From Flavobacterium sp. (GTDB lineage Bacteria; Bacteroidota; Bacteroidia; Flavobacteriales; Flavobacteriaceae), in the NCBI GenBank assembly GCA_020403245.1, contig JADBYA010000024.1:79826-143825 (forward strand): a DNA stretch of 64,000 bases. Reading direction: 5' to 3'. A program made the translations under genes and the position numbers. The notes beneath the pieces are model-generated. The model was not told the origin of the DNA and searched no databases. It was given only the letters and a program-made list of their open reading frames with translations. Below, piece by piece: positions 24,363 through 35,363 of this stretch (the first letter of the stretch is position 1; every line of letters starts with the position of its first letter).

Positions 24363-25943
24363 TTATTCTTTACTAATTTTTCGGATTATACTTCCCCTAT
24401 CCGTAGTGATTTTTACAATATAAAGACCTTTGGCTTGACCTGTTAAATCCAATGTTTTTGTCACTAGGCCACCCAAAACATTGTAAACACTTACTTCATT
24501 GATGACCAATTCATCATTGGATATAAAAATCTTTCCTTTTGTTGGGTTAGGAAATAAAATAACACTTGAATTTTCATCTAATGTTACGGTTGCTAATGGT
24601 ATTAGCGAATAACAACTTGAAACACTTACACAACCATTGGTGGTGAGTTGCACCGCATAATTTCCGTTTACCAATGGTGGTGTGAATATTTGACTCGTAG
24701 CGTTGGGAATGGGTTGATTGTTATTATCACAATCCAACCATTGATAGGTTGTTCCCGTTAAAGTTCTATCTGCAAGTAATGAGGCATTCCCAACGGTAAC
24801 ATTGGTTGTAAAAGCATTTTGTGTATCGGTAATCGTAACAGGAATAGTAATGGTATCTATTTGGTCTGGGTTACAAAAAGCATTAGTAACAGTAAGCGTA
24901 ACTTGTTTTACACCTGGACAACTATAATTATGGGTTGGATTGACAGCAGTACTTGCGGCGCTTCCATCCCCAAAATTCCAACTTAGGGTATCATAATTAG
25001 AACTGGCATTTATAAAAGAAACCGAAGCATTATTATTGGTTGAATTAAAATCGCTTGCCAATGGAAAGAAAGCAAAAGCTGCATTGGGAGTTAAACAACG
25101 CTGAATGTCAAAATAGGTAACTGTATTTGCAACAAATTGATTGGCAACTACATTTCCATCTACTTGCAATACAGGAATGCCATAATCTTTATCAAACCAT
25201 TTATAGGAAACTGTGGTAACTGTATTTTGTGTTGGAGTTCCATTTGCTGTAACAGTAACATTGTTTACAACTGTAGTTTTCATTTTCAATACATTAGGAA
25301 AAGTACCAAAAGACGTTGTCAAGGAGCCCCAACCTTCAACCAAATTGGTTCGTTGTCCTGTAGAAGCATATTGAACAGCCGCTCCAAAACTAGTTAAATC
25401 GACATTTAAAGCAAAATTATTCGTGTAATTATCATTGTAATTTATTGGGAATTGATAAATTTTATCGGAAGTTTGATAGGAAGCTACAAAAGGGACAGAG
25501 GTGCCATTTACAGTAATTGAAGCACCAATCATTTTGTCTTCTAGTAATGTTGGTGATATCTTTAAATGGTCAATTACGTTACTAACACCAAATCCTTGAA
25601 TTTGAAGACCATTAGTCAATTTAGTTGCCAAATTAAAATTGTTATTAAACTGCGTATTGCAATTAAATATAAAGCCATTTAATAAACACCAAATATTTTT
25701 ATACCCTGCATTATTAGGGTTCTGATAGGTAATAGTTTCCTGAGTAGCTGGTGCTAGCGTGCTGTAATTCCAATTGAAATTGGTACCTGTTTGCACAAAA
25801 TCTAGCGTTAAACCGGGCGCAGTAGCTGTACTAACCAAAAATGATTCGTTTTGAAGTGCGTAATCTGAGGAAAGGTAACTTATTTGAGCAAAACCAGCAG
25901 TGGTAAAAAAACAAAGTAGTAACGTAATTTTCTTCATATTCAT
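24363..25943 (-). CDS. Secreted PKD-domain protein with T9SS sorting domain
   Basis: The 526-residue protein has a signal peptide (MNMKKITLLLCFFTTAGFAQ; the in-frame ATG at 25937 is equally possible). The first ~280 residues are an uncharacterised beta-rich domain. A PKD domain follows (about 295-350; LSWNFGDGSAAS and HNYSCPGVKQVTLTV), then an Ig-like segment with TGTTYQWLDC, and a type A T9SS sorting domain from LFPNPTKGKIF to the end (IRKISKE). It should be exported through the outer membrane. Cysteines in the PKD and Ig-like parts may pair. Specific binding partner unknown. Single gene, next to a decayed IS. Confidence 0.88.
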   Translation of the reverse strand: MNMKKITLLLCFFTTAGFAQISYLSSDYALQNESFLVSTATAPGLTLDFVQTGTNFNWNYSTLAPATQETITYQNPNNAGYKNIWCLLNGFIFNCNTQFNNNFNLATKLTNGLQIQGFGVSNVIDHLKISPTLLEDKMIGASITVNGTSVPFVASYQTSDKIYQFPINYNDNYTNNFALNVDLTSFGAAVQYASTGQRTNLVEGWGSLTTSFGTFPNVLKMKTTVVNNVTVTANGTPTQNTVTTVSYKWFDKDYGIPVLQVDGNVVANQFVANTVTYFDIQRCLTPNAAFAFFPLASDFNSTNNNASVSFINASSNYDTLSWNFGDGSAASTAVNPTHNYSCPGVKQVTLTVTNAFCNPDQIDTITIPVTITDTQNAFTTNVTVGNASLLADRTLTGTTYQWLDCDNNNQPIPNATSQIFTPPLVNGNYAVQLTTNGCVSVSSCYSLIPLATVTLDENSSVILFPNPTKGKIFISNDELVINEVSVYNVLGGLVTKTLDLTGQAKGLYIVKITTDRGSIIRKISKE

Positions 25944-26039
25944 TTTATATTTAGCGAGTTAAAAGTAGTTATTATTTTTAATATTAAAAAAAATACTAAT
26001 AGCAATCTTTGTCTTTATTATTTGTTTTAATGTCTTGTC

Positions 26040-27310
26040 CTGAAATAATGATACACAAAAAGTATCCTTATGGTAAAACATTTACAAAGTCGCTATGTAA
26101 AGCGCACTCAAAAAGACTACACTATGTCTTTTATATTACAAGTTGTACAAGAAATATAATGAGGCGAAATTTCAACTCACTTAGCTTGTCGTAAATATGG
26201 TGTACAAGCTCGATCCACAATTGTACAATGGCTTAGGAAATTTGGTAACTTTGATTGGGAAAATCAAACACCATCAAATATGCCAAAATCTCCAGAGCAA
26301 AAAATAATTGAACTTGAAGCTTAAGTCAAGTTATTAGAAAAACAATAAACTTTTATAGAACAACAAGCCTTTGTTGCGGATAAAAAAGTCATCATTTTTG
26401 ATATGATGATTGATATTGCAGAAAAAGAGTATAAAATTGATATCCGAAAAAACGCATCACCCGAACAATCGACCATTTTAAAGAACAACAAAAACTAACA
26501 GTTATGTTTGCCTGTACTTTGTTCGGGATAGATACAAAGGTTTATTATAGAAAGATAAAACGTCGCATTGTCAAACAAGACTAAGCCGCATTGGTTGTTA
26601 AAATGGTTTTGAAATCAGAGCACAAATACCAAGAATTGGCTTCAAAAAGCGCTATTATTTATTAAATAACGATTTAAAAACACTAAAAATAGGAAGAGAT
26701 AAATTTATCGATATTCTAAGAGCTAATCAATTATTAATACTTCCTAAACGTTCTTATCATATTACTACTAACTCACATCATTGCTTTAGAAAATATAAAA
26801 ATCAGTTGCTGAATTTGAAAATAAACCGTCCAGAAGAAAACTGGATATCTGACATAACTTACATCGTAAAAAGAGAAAATCCTTGTCATTTAAGTTTAAT
26901 AACAGATGCTTATTCAAAAAAAAATAGTAGTTAATAATGTGTCTGACAATTTAAATACTGAAAGTAGTTTGATTGCATTGCGGTTAGCTGTAAAACAAAA
27001 GTAAAAAGAAGGAAATATTGATATACCATTCTAATAGAGGGTTACAATATTGTCTCAATGACTACCAATAAATGCTTAACATAAATGAAATTCAACCCAG
27101 TATGAATCAAAACTCTGATCCATATGAAAATGCTTTGGAAGAAAGAATAAAAGGCATATTTAAGTAGTAATTTTTCATTGACAAGTACAATAAAGACCTG
27201 CCTGTTATGAAACAAATAGTAATAGAAACAATTAATATTTATCATCAAAAAGACCTCATTTATCAAACCATATGCTTACTCCAAATCAAATGCATGAGCA
27301 ATGTGAACTT
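26040..27310 (+). mobile_element. Decayed IS3-family insertion sequence
   Basis: No intact ORF remains, but three frames translate into IS3-type transposase pieces. The orfA-like start has a helix-turn-helix-like HLACRKYGVQARSTIVQWL (~26180). The orfB pieces include IDTKVYYRKIKRRIVKQD (~26530-26580), GRDKFIDILRANQLLI (~26690-26740) and NWISDITYIV (~26840), the last matching the DDE region of IS3/IS150 transposases. Frameshifts and in-frame stops are frequent, so the element is dead. It lies between a T9SS gene and dnaK, both core-like, so the insertion is probably old. Terminal repeats were not identified. Confidence 0.8.
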
Positions 27311-27333
27311 AAAATGAAAACCTATAGAACTAA

Positions 27334-27365
27334 AAACAGCATCAAAAACGTTTTTGATGCTGTTT
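27334..27365. terminator. Perfect 32-bp palindrome, probable bidirectional terminator
   Basis: AAACAGCATCAAAAAC / GTTTTTGATGCTGTTT, 16-bp arms with no loop, 112 bp downstream of the dnaK stop. It can serve transcription from either side. Confidence 0.6.
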
Positions 27366-27476
27366 AAATTATCTATTTTTATCTAACAATCTGTATCGAT
27401 AATTTAGGACTAGTCAGATCCCTCAAAAATATGGGATAAGCGAGTCCACATTTTTTTTGAAAAATTGGTTCTCAGC

Positions 27477-29363
27477 TTACTTAACTTCTTCAAATTCTAC
27501 ATCTTGTGTATTATCGCCATTTGATTCTGGTTGTGGTTGAGCTTCTTGAGCTTGACCTGCTTCACCTTGAGCATACATAGCTTCTGTAGCTACTTTCCAA
27601 GCGGCATTAATATTATCAAGACCTTTTTGAATAGCTTCTAAATCTTGAGATTGGTGAGCCATTCTCAATTCTGTTAAAGCTGCTTCGATACCTACTTTAT
27701 GATCATCAGATAATTTATCTCCCAATTCTTTTAGTTGACTTTCGGTCTGGAAAATCATTCCATCAGCTTCGTTCAATTTATCTGCTTTCTCACGGGCAAC
27801 TCTATCACTTTCAGCATTCATTTCAGCATCTTTTTTCATTCTTTCGATTTCTTCTGGAGTTAAACCAGAGGAAGCTTCGATACGAATATCATGTGATTTT
27901 CCTGAACCTTTATCTGTAGCCGATACTTTAATAATTCCATTAGCATCAATATCAAATGTTACTTCAATTTGAGGAACTCCTCTTGGTGCGGGTGGAATTC
28001 CATCTAAATGGAAACGACCAATAGTTTTATTATCTGCAGCCATGGTTCTTTCTCCTTGAATTACGTGAATTTCAACACTAGGTTGGTTGTCTGCAGCGGT
28101 TGAAAATACTTGTGATTTTTTGGTTGGAATAGTAGTGTTTGACTCGATTAATTTAGTCATTACATTACCCATTGTTTCAATCCCGAGTGATAAAGGTGTA
28201 ACATCTAATAACAATACATCTTTTACATCACCAGATAAAACGCCACCTTGAATAGCAGCACCAATAGCAACTACTTCATCAGGATTTACTCCTTTTGATG
28301 GTTTTTTACCAAAGAATTTTTCTACTTGTTCTTGGATGATTGGAATTCTTGTAGAACCACCAACAAGGATTACCTCATCAATATCAGATGTTGATAAACC
28401 TGCATCTTTTAAAGCTTTAGCAACCGGTTCCATTGAACGTTTGACCAAAGTTTCAGCTAATTGTTCGAATTTTGAACGTGTTAAACTTTTCACTAAGTGT
28501 TTTGGTCCAGTAGCTGTAGCAGTAACATATGGCAAGTTGATTTCTGTTTGTGTAGAAGATGACAACTCGATTTTTGCTTTTTCAGCAGCTTCTTTTAAAC
28601 GTTGTAATGCCATTGGATCTTTGCGCAAATCAATTCCTTCTTCGGTATTGAATTCGTTAGCCATCCAATCAATGATTACTTGATCAAAATCATCTCCACC
28701 TAGATGAGTATCTCCGTTTGTAGATAACACCTCAAAAACTCCGTCGCCTAATTCCAATACTGAAATATCAAAAGTTCCTCCACCTAAATCGTAAACTGCA
28801 ATTTTTTGATCTTTACCTTTTTTATCCAATCCATAAGCTAAAGCTGCTGCTGTTGGCTCATTAATGATACGCATTACTTTTAAACCGGCAATTTCTCCAG
28901 CTTCTTTTGTAGCTTGACGTTGTGCATCATTAAAATAAGCAGGAACCGTAATTACCGCTTCTGTAACGGATTGACCTAAATAATCTTCGGCAGTTTTCTT
29001 CATTTTTTGAAGTGTCATGGCTGACAATTCTTGTGGAGTATAAAGTCGTCCGTCAATATCAACACGTGGCGTGTCATTATCGCCTTTTACCACTTTATAA
29101 GCTACTGTTGATGCCTCTTTAGCGCTTTCTGTGTACTTGTTTCCCATAAAACGTTTGATAGACGCTATGGTTTTTGTTGGGTTAGTCACTGCTTGTCTTT
29201 TAGCTGGATCACCTACTTTAATTTCGCCACCTTCTACAAATGCAATTACAGATGGTGTTGTTCTTTTCCCTTCCGCGTTTGCAATTACAACTGGTTCTCC
29301 ACCTTCCATAACTGCCACACAAGAATTGGTTGTACCTAAGTCGATACCAATAATTTTTCCCAT
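27477..29363 (-). CDS. dnaK: Chaperone DnaK (Hsp70)
   Basis: This 628-residue protein has full Hsp70 architecture: N-terminal ATPase starting [20 protein letters not shown], phosphate loops such as [14 protein letters not shown] (~192-205) and [11 protein letters not shown] (~337-347), linker [14 protein letters not shown], substrate-binding domain, and an acidic C-terminal tail ending DVEFEEVK. It folds proteins in the cytoplasm with DnaJ and GrpE, neither of which is nearby. Length and motifs are normal. It stands alone, ahead of a terminator palindrome and downstream of rho on the same strand. Confidence 0.98.
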   Translation of the reverse strand: MGKIIGIDLGTTNSCVAVMEGGEPVVIANAEGKRTTPSVIAFVEGGEIKVGDPAKRQAVTNPTKTIASIKRFMGNKYTESAKEASTVAYKVVKGDNDTPRVDIDGRLYTPQELSAMTLQKMKKTAEDYLGQSVTEAVITVPAYFNDAQRQATKEAGEIAGLKVMRIINEPTAAALAYGLDKKGKDQKIAVYDLGGGTFDISVLELGDGVFEVLSTNGDTHLGGDDFDQVIIDWMANEFNTEEGIDLRKDPMALQRLKEAAEKAKIELSSSTQTEINLPYVTATATGPKHLVKSLTRSKFEQLAETLVKRSMEPVAKALKDAGLSTSDIDEVILVGGSTRIPIIQEQVEKFFGKKPSKGVNPDEVVAIGAAIQGGVLSGDVKDVLLLDVTPLSLGIETMGNVMTKLIESNTTIPTKKSQVFSTAADNQPSVEIHVIQGERTMAADNKTIGRFHLDGIPPAPRGVPQIEVTFDIDANGIIKVSATDKGSGKSHDIRIEASSGLTPEEIERMKKDAEMNAESDRVAREKADKLNEADGMIFQTESQLKELGDKLSDDHKVGIEAALTELRMAHQSQDLEAIQKGLDNINAAWKVATEAMYAQGEAGQAQEAQPQPESNGDNTQDVEFEEVK

Positions 29364-29498
29364 TTTATTTTATATTAATTGTGTTTACTGTTTAAAACTT
29401 GATTGGATTAAGTCAACTTTTGTGCCAAGGAACAAAAGAGAATGAATTGTCAGTTTGAATTAAACTAATATGACAAAGTGACATTATTAAAAAGAAAA

Positions 29499-29521
29499 AT
29501 CCCAACCTTTCGGCCGGGATG
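29499..29521 (-). terminator. Terminator after rho
   Basis: Minus-strand hairpin ATCCCGGCC...GGTTGGGAT followed by TTTTTCTTTTT, 7 bp after the rho stop. Confidence 0.65.
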
Positions 29522-29527
29522 TTATCT

Positions 29528-31210
29528 CTAATCATTCATCGAAATCAAGAACTCATCGTTATTTCGAGTTTTCTTAATCTTATCATTGATAGTATCCATC
29601 GCTTCAACTGGATTCATGTCGGCAAGGAACTTGCGCAAAATCCACATTCGTTGCAATGTTTTTTCGTCTAACAATAAATCATCTCTTCGTGTACTAGAAG
29701 ACGTTAAATCGATAGCAGGGAAAATTCTTCGGTTGGCAATTTTTCTATCCAATTGTAATTCCATATTTCCTGTTCCTTTAAACTCCTCGAAGATTACTTC
29801 GTCCATTTTTGAACCCGTTTCGGTTAAAGCTGTTGCAATAATACTTAGTGAACCGCCGTTTTCTACATTACGAGCTGCACCAAAGAAACGTTTTGGTTTT
29901 TGTAAGGCATTGGCATCCACTCCACCCGAAAGTACTTTTCCAGAAGCAGGTTGTACTGTATTGTATGCTCTTGCTAATCGAGTAATAGAATCCAAAAGAA
30001 TAACCACATCATGCCCGCATTCTACCAATCGTTTTGATTTTTCGAGAACGATATTGGCTATTTTGACATGTTCCATTGGCTCTCTGTCAAAAGTGGAAGC
30101 AATAACTTCTCCACGAACACTCCGTTGCATATCGGTAACTTCTTCTGGTCGTTCGTCAATTAATAGCACTATCAAATAAACTTCGGGATGATTGGCAGCA
30201 ATGGCATTAGCAATGTCTTTCAGTAACATTGTCTTTCCTGTTTTTGGTTGCGCTACAATCATACCACGTTGTCCTTTTCCTATGGGTGAAAACAAATCAA
30301 TAACACGTGTCGAAACGCTAGCTTGTTTATCGGCTATATTAAATTTTTCTTGAGGGAAAATTGGAGTTAAGTGTTCAAACGAAACTCTATCACGCACTAC
30401 TTGAGGATCATGACCATTTATTTTCAAAACTCTTACTAACGGGAAAAATTTCTCTCCTTCTTTTGGTGGACGAACAACTCCTTTTACAGTATCTCCGGTT
30501 TTTAAACCAAACAATCTGATTTGGGAAGTAGAGAGATAAATATCATCCGGCGAAGCAAGATAATTATAATCCGAAGATCGCAAGAAACCATAACCATCGG
30601 GCATCATTTCGAGTACGCCTTCACTTTCAATAATCCCATCAAATTCATAATCAGAATCACGGAAATTATTTGGTTTTTTACCTTTAAAATTAGGATTATT
30701 ATGGTTCGCGTTTGCATTCCCATTTTGATGTCTTGGTCTTTGTTCGGGAATAGTATCTAAATTTTGGTTTGGATTTACAGCTGACTCTGTTGCATTATTT
30801 TCAAAACTTTCAGAATTGTCATCTCTTGGTTCAGCAACTATTTCTTCTGATGGAGTTATTTTATTTTTATTAAAGAGTGACTTTTTAAATTTGAGGTTTT
30901 TAATTGGGACAATTGGACTCTGTTCCATTTTTTCTGGGACTTGAGAATAATTATCAAATAAATCGCTTTGAGTTGTTTCAATCGACTTTTTAGTTTCGGG
31001 AAGAATTCGTGCCCGTTTGGCTTTGCTCTCAGCAACATTATCAGCGGAAACTTGAGATTTTTCAGGTTCTACTGTTTTGTTTTGATGCTCTAAAATTTGC
31101 GCAATAAGCACCTCTTTTTTGGCGCCAGTAACTTTTATTGTTTTTGCTAGTTTAGCAATTTCTTGAAGCTCAGCAAGCTTCATTTCTTTTAAGGCAGAAA
31201 TATCAAACAT
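29528..31210 (-). CDS. rho: Transcription termination factor Rho
   Basis: At 560 residues this Rho is longer than the E. coli protein (419). The N-terminal Rho_N helices ([20 protein letters not shown]) are followed by a ~120-residue low-complexity insert rich in Asn, Lys and Glu, typical of Bacteroidota Rho. Then come the RNA-binding OB fold ([20 protein letters not shown]), Walker [14 protein letters not shown] near 320, and Walker [14 protein letters not shown]. It forms a hexameric RNA-dependent helicase that ends transcription. The region upstream is divergent with the DUF4293 gene. Confidence 0.97.
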   Translation of the reverse strand: MFDISALKEMKLAELQEIAKLAKTIKVTGAKKEVLIAQILEHQNKTVEPEKSQVSADNVAESKAKRARILPETKKSIETTQSDLFDNYSQVPEKMEQSPIVPIKNLKFKKSLFNKNKITPSEEIVAEPRDDNSESFENNATESAVNPNQNLDTIPEQRPRHQNGNANANHNNPNFKGKKPNNFRDSDYEFDGIIESEGVLEMMPDGYGFLRSSDYNYLASPDDIYLSTSQIRLFGLKTGDTVKGVVRPPKEGEKFFPLVRVLKINGHDPQVVRDRVSFEHLTPIFPQEKFNIADKQASVSTRVIDLFSPIGKGQRGMIVAQPKTGKTMLLKDIANAIAANHPEVYLIVLLIDERPEEVTDMQRSVRGEVIASTFDREPMEHVKIANIVLEKSKRLVECGHDVVILLDSITRLARAYNTVQPASGKVLSGGVDANALQKPKRFFGAARNVENGGSLSIIATALTETGSKMDEVIFEEFKGTGNMELQLDRKIANRRIFPAIDLTSSSTRRDDLLLDEKTLQRMWILRKFLADMNPVEAMDTINDKIKKTRNNDEFLISMND

Positions 31211-31367
31211 GAATGTTGTTTTGATTTAATTTTTTTTTGGAAATACTACAAATGTGGGTAGAAATTTTTGGTAAAGAATAGTCCGAAGAATGAAGTACTT
31301 ACGGATTTGTGATGCAATAATACGAATAATATTTTATCATGCAATAGTATTTTTTAAAAAGAAACTA

Positions 31368-31375
31368 TATTTTTG
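31368..31375 (+). promoter_or_regulatory. -7 box TATTTTTG upstream of the DUF4293 gene
   Basis: TAnnTTTG match 20 bp before the ATG. No good -33 TTG. Confidence 0.45.
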
Positions 31376-31395
31376 TCAAACATTTTTACATAATT

Positions 31396-31803
31396 ATGTA
31401 TAGAATACAGACGTATTATTTGATTGGTTGCTTACTAATTTCTGCTGTATTGCCTTTTCTTTTTCCTTTATGGAAAGATGCAAACGGCAAATCATTCTAT
31501 TTTATGATGGATATTGTTTATGTCATACTTTTTGGATTGAGCAATACATTATCGTTACTAAGCATTATTTCACACAAAAAAAGACAACAACAATTTGTCA
31601 TGGGCAGATTGAATATAGTATTGAATTTAATTTTATTAGGATTATTTGTGTATCGAACACTAACTGCATCTGGAGAAACAGCTATTTCTGAGAAAGGTGT
31701 TGGGATGTTCTTACCTATTTTTTCTATCGTACTTTTGGTTTTGGCCAACAAAGCCATTAAAAAGGATGAAGATCTCGTAAAATCTGTGGATCGACTGCGA
31801 TAA
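31396..31803 (+). CDS. DUF4293 family membrane protein
   Basis: This 135-residue protein has four hydrophobic segments (about 7-24, 37-58, 72-90, 105-122) and the start MYRIQTYYLIGCLLIS, which fits DUF4293, a Bacteroidota-specific inner-membrane family of unknown function found next to rho. The pair rho/DUF4293 is commonly divergent in this group. A terminator follows. Confidence 0.88.
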   Translation: MYRIQTYYLIGCLLISAVLPFLFPLWKDANGKSFYFMMDIVYVILFGLSNTLSLLSIISHKKRQQQFVMGRLNIVLNLILLGLFVYRTLTASGETAISEKGVGMFLPIFSIVLLVLANKAIKKDEDLVKSVDRLR

Positions 31804-31834
31804 ACCTATAAACTTAGTTTTTTTAGTGCTGCGA

Positions 31835-31863
31835 AAAACCCAAGCGAAAGTTTGGGTTTTTTA
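31835..31863 (+). terminator. Rho-independent terminator
   Basis: AAAACCCAA / TTTGGGTTTT with GCGAAAG loop and T tail. Ends the DUF4293 gene. Confidence 0.85.
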
Positions 31864-31891
31864 TTTAATCTGAACTTGTTTCAGATTCAAA

Positions 31892-32386
31892 TTATTTTTT
31901 TGCCAGTTCTATAATCTCCAAATTCTGAATTTTATCTCCATCAATTTCAAATCGAAGCATAGTTCGCACTTGATGAAAACCATGAATACCACAAGCACCA
32001 GGATTCATGTGTAATAAATTCAGTTTCTTGTCAAACTGGACTTTTAAAATATGAGAATGTCCACTAATAAATAGTTTTGGCGTATTGGTTTGCAATTGTG
32101 TTCTAATTGCCTGATTGTATTTACCAGGATATCCACCAATATGAGTTATCCAAACAGCAACATTTTCACAAAAAAACCTGTTGTGCAACGGAAACTCTGT
32201 GCGTGCTTTATCATCATCAATATTGCCATAAACAGCGCGCAATGGTTTTATTTTCCCTATGGAATCTGTAACGTTTAAATCGCCAATATCCCCAGCATGC
32301 CATACTTCATCAGCTTGATTGACATATTTTAAAATGGTATCATCAATATGACTATGAGAATCAGAAAGGAGCAAGATTTTTTTCAT
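31892..32386 (-). CDS. YfcE/MJ0936-type metallophosphoesterase
   Basis: This 164-residue protein carries the metal-site motifs of the small calcineurin-like phosphodiesterases: LLLSDSHSHIDD (~5-16), WHAGDIGD (~29-36), VYGNIDDD (~52-59), ITHIGG, and LFISGHSHI (~104-112). Relatives cleave phosphodiesters in vitro; the natural substrate is open. It is divergent from truA with 90 bp between starts. Confidence 0.92.
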   Translation of the reverse strand: MKKILLLSDSHSHIDDTILKYVNQADEVWHAGDIGDLNVTDSIGKIKPLRAVYGNIDDDKARTEFPLHNRFFCENVAVWITHIGGYPGKYNQAIRTQLQTNTPKLFISGHSHILKVQFDKKLNLLHMNPGACGIHGFHQVRTMLRFEIDGDKIQNLEIIELAKK

Positions 32387-32420
32387 ATCACAAATGTATA
32401 TTAATATTTGAATTTTGAAA

Positions 32421-32450
32421 TTGTCATTGCTATTGAATTATATAACTTTG
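32421..32450 (+). promoter_or_regulatory. truA promoter, TTG-N19-TAACTTTG
   Basis: TTG at 32421-32423 and TAACTTTG at 32443-32450 fit the Bacteroidota consensus with ideal spacing. Transcription should begin near 32457, which excludes the upstream TTG at 32408 as start of truA. Confidence 0.75.
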
Positions 32451-32476
32451 TGACTTCAAATTTTGGAAGAAACACT

Positions 32477-33214
32477 TTGAGATATTTTATCGAATTAGCA
32501 TACAAAGGAACAAATTACTGCGGTTGGCAATACCAACCTGATGCCAACTCTGTTCAAGAAACGCTCAATAAAGCATTGACTATTTTACTAAAAAAAGAAA
32601 TTGATGTTGTTGGTGCTGGTCGCACAGATACTGGTGTTCATGCCAAGCAAATGTATGCTCATTTTGATTATGATACTGAAATTGTTAGCCAACAATTAGT
32701 TCGTAAACTCAATTCTTTTTTGCCCAAAGACATAGTAATTTTCAATATTATAAAAGTTTCGGATGAAGCTCATGCTCGATTTGACGCTACCAAGCGTACC
32801 TACGAATACCACATCCATACCTTTAAAGACGCATTTGAAAACGAGAGCAGTTGGTTGCATCAATTGCCATTGGATATAGACAAAATGAACGAAGCGTGTA
32901 AAGTTCTTTTCAAGCACAATGATTTCGAATGTTTTTCAAAAACTAATTCTGATGTTAGAACCTTTAATTGTGTTATTTTTGAAGCATATTGGAAAAAAAG
33001 CTGCAACAAAATAATTTTCACCATTTCGGCCGATAGATTTTTACGCAATATGGTTCGGGCTATAGTAGGAACTATGATTAATATAGGTTTGGGGAAAATT
33101 AATTTGACTGATTTTGAAAAAACAATTGAAAGCAAAGACCGAAGTCAGGCAGGTTTTTCAGCACCCGCTCATGGTTTATACTTGACCCAAATTGAATATC
33201 CGTATTTGACATAG
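32477..33214 (+). CDS. truA: tRNA pseudouridine synthase A
   Basis: I chose the TTG at 32477 (245 residues, LRYFIELAYKGTNYCGW read with initiator Met). It lies after a textbook promoter and gives the conserved family start MRYFI; the frame is open further upstream only through that promoter. The catalytic aspartate is in GAGRTDTGVHAK (Asp51). Other landmarks are ADRFLRNMVRAIVGTMINIG and AGFSAPAHGLYL. It converts U38-U40 in tRNA anticodon arms to pseudouridine. A non-ATG start is the one oddity. Confidence 0.95.
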   Translation: MRYFIELAYKGTNYCGWQYQPDANSVQETLNKALTILLKKEIDVVGAGRTDTGVHAKQMYAHFDYDTEIVSQQLVRKLNSFLPKDIVIFNIIKVSDEAHARFDATKRTYEYHIHTFKDAFENESSWLHQLPLDIDKMNEACKVLFKHNDFECFSKTNSDVRTFNCVIFEAYWKKSCNKIIFTISADRFLRNMVRAIVGTMINIGLGKINLTDFEKTIESKDRSQAGFSAPAHGLYLTQIEYPYLT

Positions 33215-33329
33215 GAGTTTCGGGTTGAAAGTTTCGGGTTGAAAGTAAAGAATGAAGAGTAAAAAATGAATAATTTAAATCAAATATCTATCCCGATAGC
33301 TAACGGTACTATATTCTAATATTTCAAAA

Positions 33330-35084
33330 GTGAAAGCTAAAGCATTTGATACTCATTTATTCAAACGTATTTTAAAATACACCAAACCTTATAAATTTAG
33401 GTATTATGGTGTGATTTTATTTGCTGTTTCGCTTGCCTTTTTTGCATCCTTAAGGCCTCTATTTCTTGGATTTACAGTAGATAAGTACATAAAAAATGGG
33501 AGTAAAGAAGGCCTTTTGAATTATAGCATAATTATGGGATTGGTACTTTTATTAGAAGTACTATTTCAATTTTATTTTGTGTATTGGGCAAACTGGCTTG
33601 GGCAAGATATTATTAAAGACATCAGAGTAAAACTTTTTAAGCACATGCTGAGTTTCAGAATGAAGTATTTTGATAATTCACCCGTCGGAATGTTAGTGAC
33701 ACGTTCAGTATCTGACATAGAACAAATTGCCCGTATTTTTAGTCAAGGATTGTTCATGATTTTTAGTGATTTACTCAAAATGTTCTTTTGTTTATTAGTT
33801 ATGTTTTATATGAACTGGCGATTGACTTGGATTGTAATTATTGCCATGCCAGTATTAGTTTACATCACTCGAATATTTCAAAGAAAAATGCAATTGGCTT
33901 TTGAAGAAGTACGAAATCAAGTGGCCAATATGAATACGTTTGTACAAGAACGTGTAACCGGAATGAAAATTGTACAACTTTTTAACCGTGAAGATATTGA
34001 ATATGAAAAGTTTAAAGAAATAAATCAAAAACACAATAAAGCTTGGATAAAGACCATTTTTTATAACTCTATCTTCTTCCCTATTGCTGATATTATTTCA
34101 TCGCTAACACTCGGAGCAGTTGTATTGTATGGTGGTTTTCATATTTTGGATGGTGATAAGTTTACCACTTTTGGAGACTTGTTTTCCTATACTATGTTTA
34201 TAGGAATGTTGTTCAATCCGTTGCGACAAATTGCCGATAAATTCAATGAAATGCAAATGGGAATGATTGCCGCCAATCGCGTTTTTGATATTTTAGATAG
34301 CAATGCTGATGTTCAAATAGATGGCACAAAAGTGGCAAGTCATTTCCAAGGTAACATTCGTTTTGAAAATGTTCGCTTCGGTTATATTGACAACGAGGAA
34401 GTGTTGAAGGGAATCAATTTTTCGATAAAAGAAGGGGAAACCATTGCTATTGTCGGTGCTACTGGTGCAGGAAAATCAACTATAATTAATTTATTAAATC
34501 GTTTTTACGAAATCAATTCGGGTGTTATTTATGTGGATGACCAAAATATAAACGAATTTCAACTAGAAAGTTTACGTTCTCAAATTGCTATTGTTTTACA
34601 AGATGTATTCCTTTTTGCTGATTCCATTCACAATAATATTACACTCAACAATCCTGCTATTTCTCGAGAAGAAGTTGTCGAAGCGGCTAAGAAAATTGGT
34701 GTTCACAAATTTATAAAAACACTTCCCGGAGGTTATGATTATGACGTAAAAGAACGCGGCGTAATGTTATCCTCGGGTCAGCGTCAGTTAATTGCTTTTC
34801 TTCGCGCTTATGTTAGTAATCCTAGTATTTTGATATTGGATGAAGCTACTTCTTCTATTGATACGTATAGTGAGGAATTAATTCAAAAAGCCACCGAAAG
34901 AATTACTCAAGGAAGAACATCAATTATCATTGCACATCGATTGGCAACAATTATGAATGCCAATAAAATTATAGTGATGGATAAAGGTCATATAGTAGAA
35001 GAAGGAACGCATCAAGAATTGCTAGGAAAAACAGAAGGGTATTATAAAAATTTATATGACTCTCAATTTATATTAGAAAGTTAA
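33330..35084 (+). CDS. ABC transporter, MsbA-like exporter half-transporter
   Basis: This 584-residue protein (GTG start) combines a six-helix type I exporter domain (about 1-310) with an ATPase domain: Walker A GATGAGKSTIIN near 376, signature LSSGQRQ near 480, Walker B ILILDEATSSID, H-loop IIAHRL. Homodimers of this kind flip lipids or drugs out of the inner membrane. The MsbA role in lipid A export is possible but not provable by eye. The gap before it has a direct duplication of GTTTCGGGTTGAAAG and a CCCGATAGC fragment. Confidence 0.93.
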   Translation: MKAKAFDTHLFKRILKYTKPYKFRYYGVILFAVSLAFFASLRPLFLGFTVDKYIKNGSKEGLLNYSIIMGLVLLLEVLFQFYFVYWANWLGQDIIKDIRVKLFKHMLSFRMKYFDNSPVGMLVTRSVSDIEQIARIFSQGLFMIFSDLLKMFFCLLVMFYMNWRLTWIVIIAMPVLVYITRIFQRKMQLAFEEVRNQVANMNTFVQERVTGMKIVQLFNREDIEYEKFKEINQKHNKAWIKTIFYNSIFFPIADIISSLTLGAVVLYGGFHILDGDKFTTFGDLFSYTMFIGMLFNPLRQIADKFNEMQMGMIAANRVFDILDSNADVQIDGTKVASHFQGNIRFENVRFGYIDNEEVLKGINFSIKEGETIAIVGATGAGKSTIINLLNRFYEINSGVIYVDDQNINEFQLESLRSQIAIVLQDVFLFADSIHNNITLNNPAISREEVVEAAKKIGVHKFIKTLPGGYDYDVKERGVMLSSGQRQLIAFLRAYVSNPSILILDEATSSIDTYSEELIQKATERITQGRTSIIIAHRLATIMNANKIIVMDKGHIVEEGTHQELLGKTEGYYKNLYDSQFILES

Positions 35085-35101
35085 TTTTCAAAATAAATCC
35101 T

Positions 35102-35109
35102 TAAATTTG
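35102..35109 (+). promoter_or_regulatory. -7 box TAAATTTG upstream of the lpdA leader
   Basis: TAnnTTTG match 16 bp after the ABC gene. A transcript from here would carry a ~250-nt leader containing the 56-bp repeats. Confidence 0.45.
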
Positions 35110-35140
35110 CATTCTTAAATAATTACAAAATTTGTATGAA

Positions 35141-35363
35141 ATGACAAGCAGTAGCGACTGCATTTTTTTACAAATAATAAATAAACAAGCAAAAAATGAC
35201 ACGAGCGATAGCGACTGCATTTTTTACAAATAATAAATAAACAAGCAAAAAATGACACGAGCGATTGCGACTGCATTTTTTACAAATAATAAATAAACAA
35301 GTAAAAAATGACACGAGCGATTGCGACTGCATTTTTTACAAATAATAAATAAACAAGTAAAAA
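35141..35363 (+). repeat. Four tandem 55/56-bp repeats in the lpdA leader
   Basis: Units begin at 35141 (55 bp), 35196, 35252 and 35308 (56 bp each), and the lpdA ATG at 35364 falls exactly where the next unit's ATG would be. Units 2-4 each encode the mini-ORF MTRAIATAFFTNNK plus TAA, then ACAAGYAAAAA before the next ATG. Unit 1 has a 1-bp deletion and substitutions that destroy the mini-ORF. So each copy repeats the ribosome-binding context and start codon of lpdA. Confidence 0.9.
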
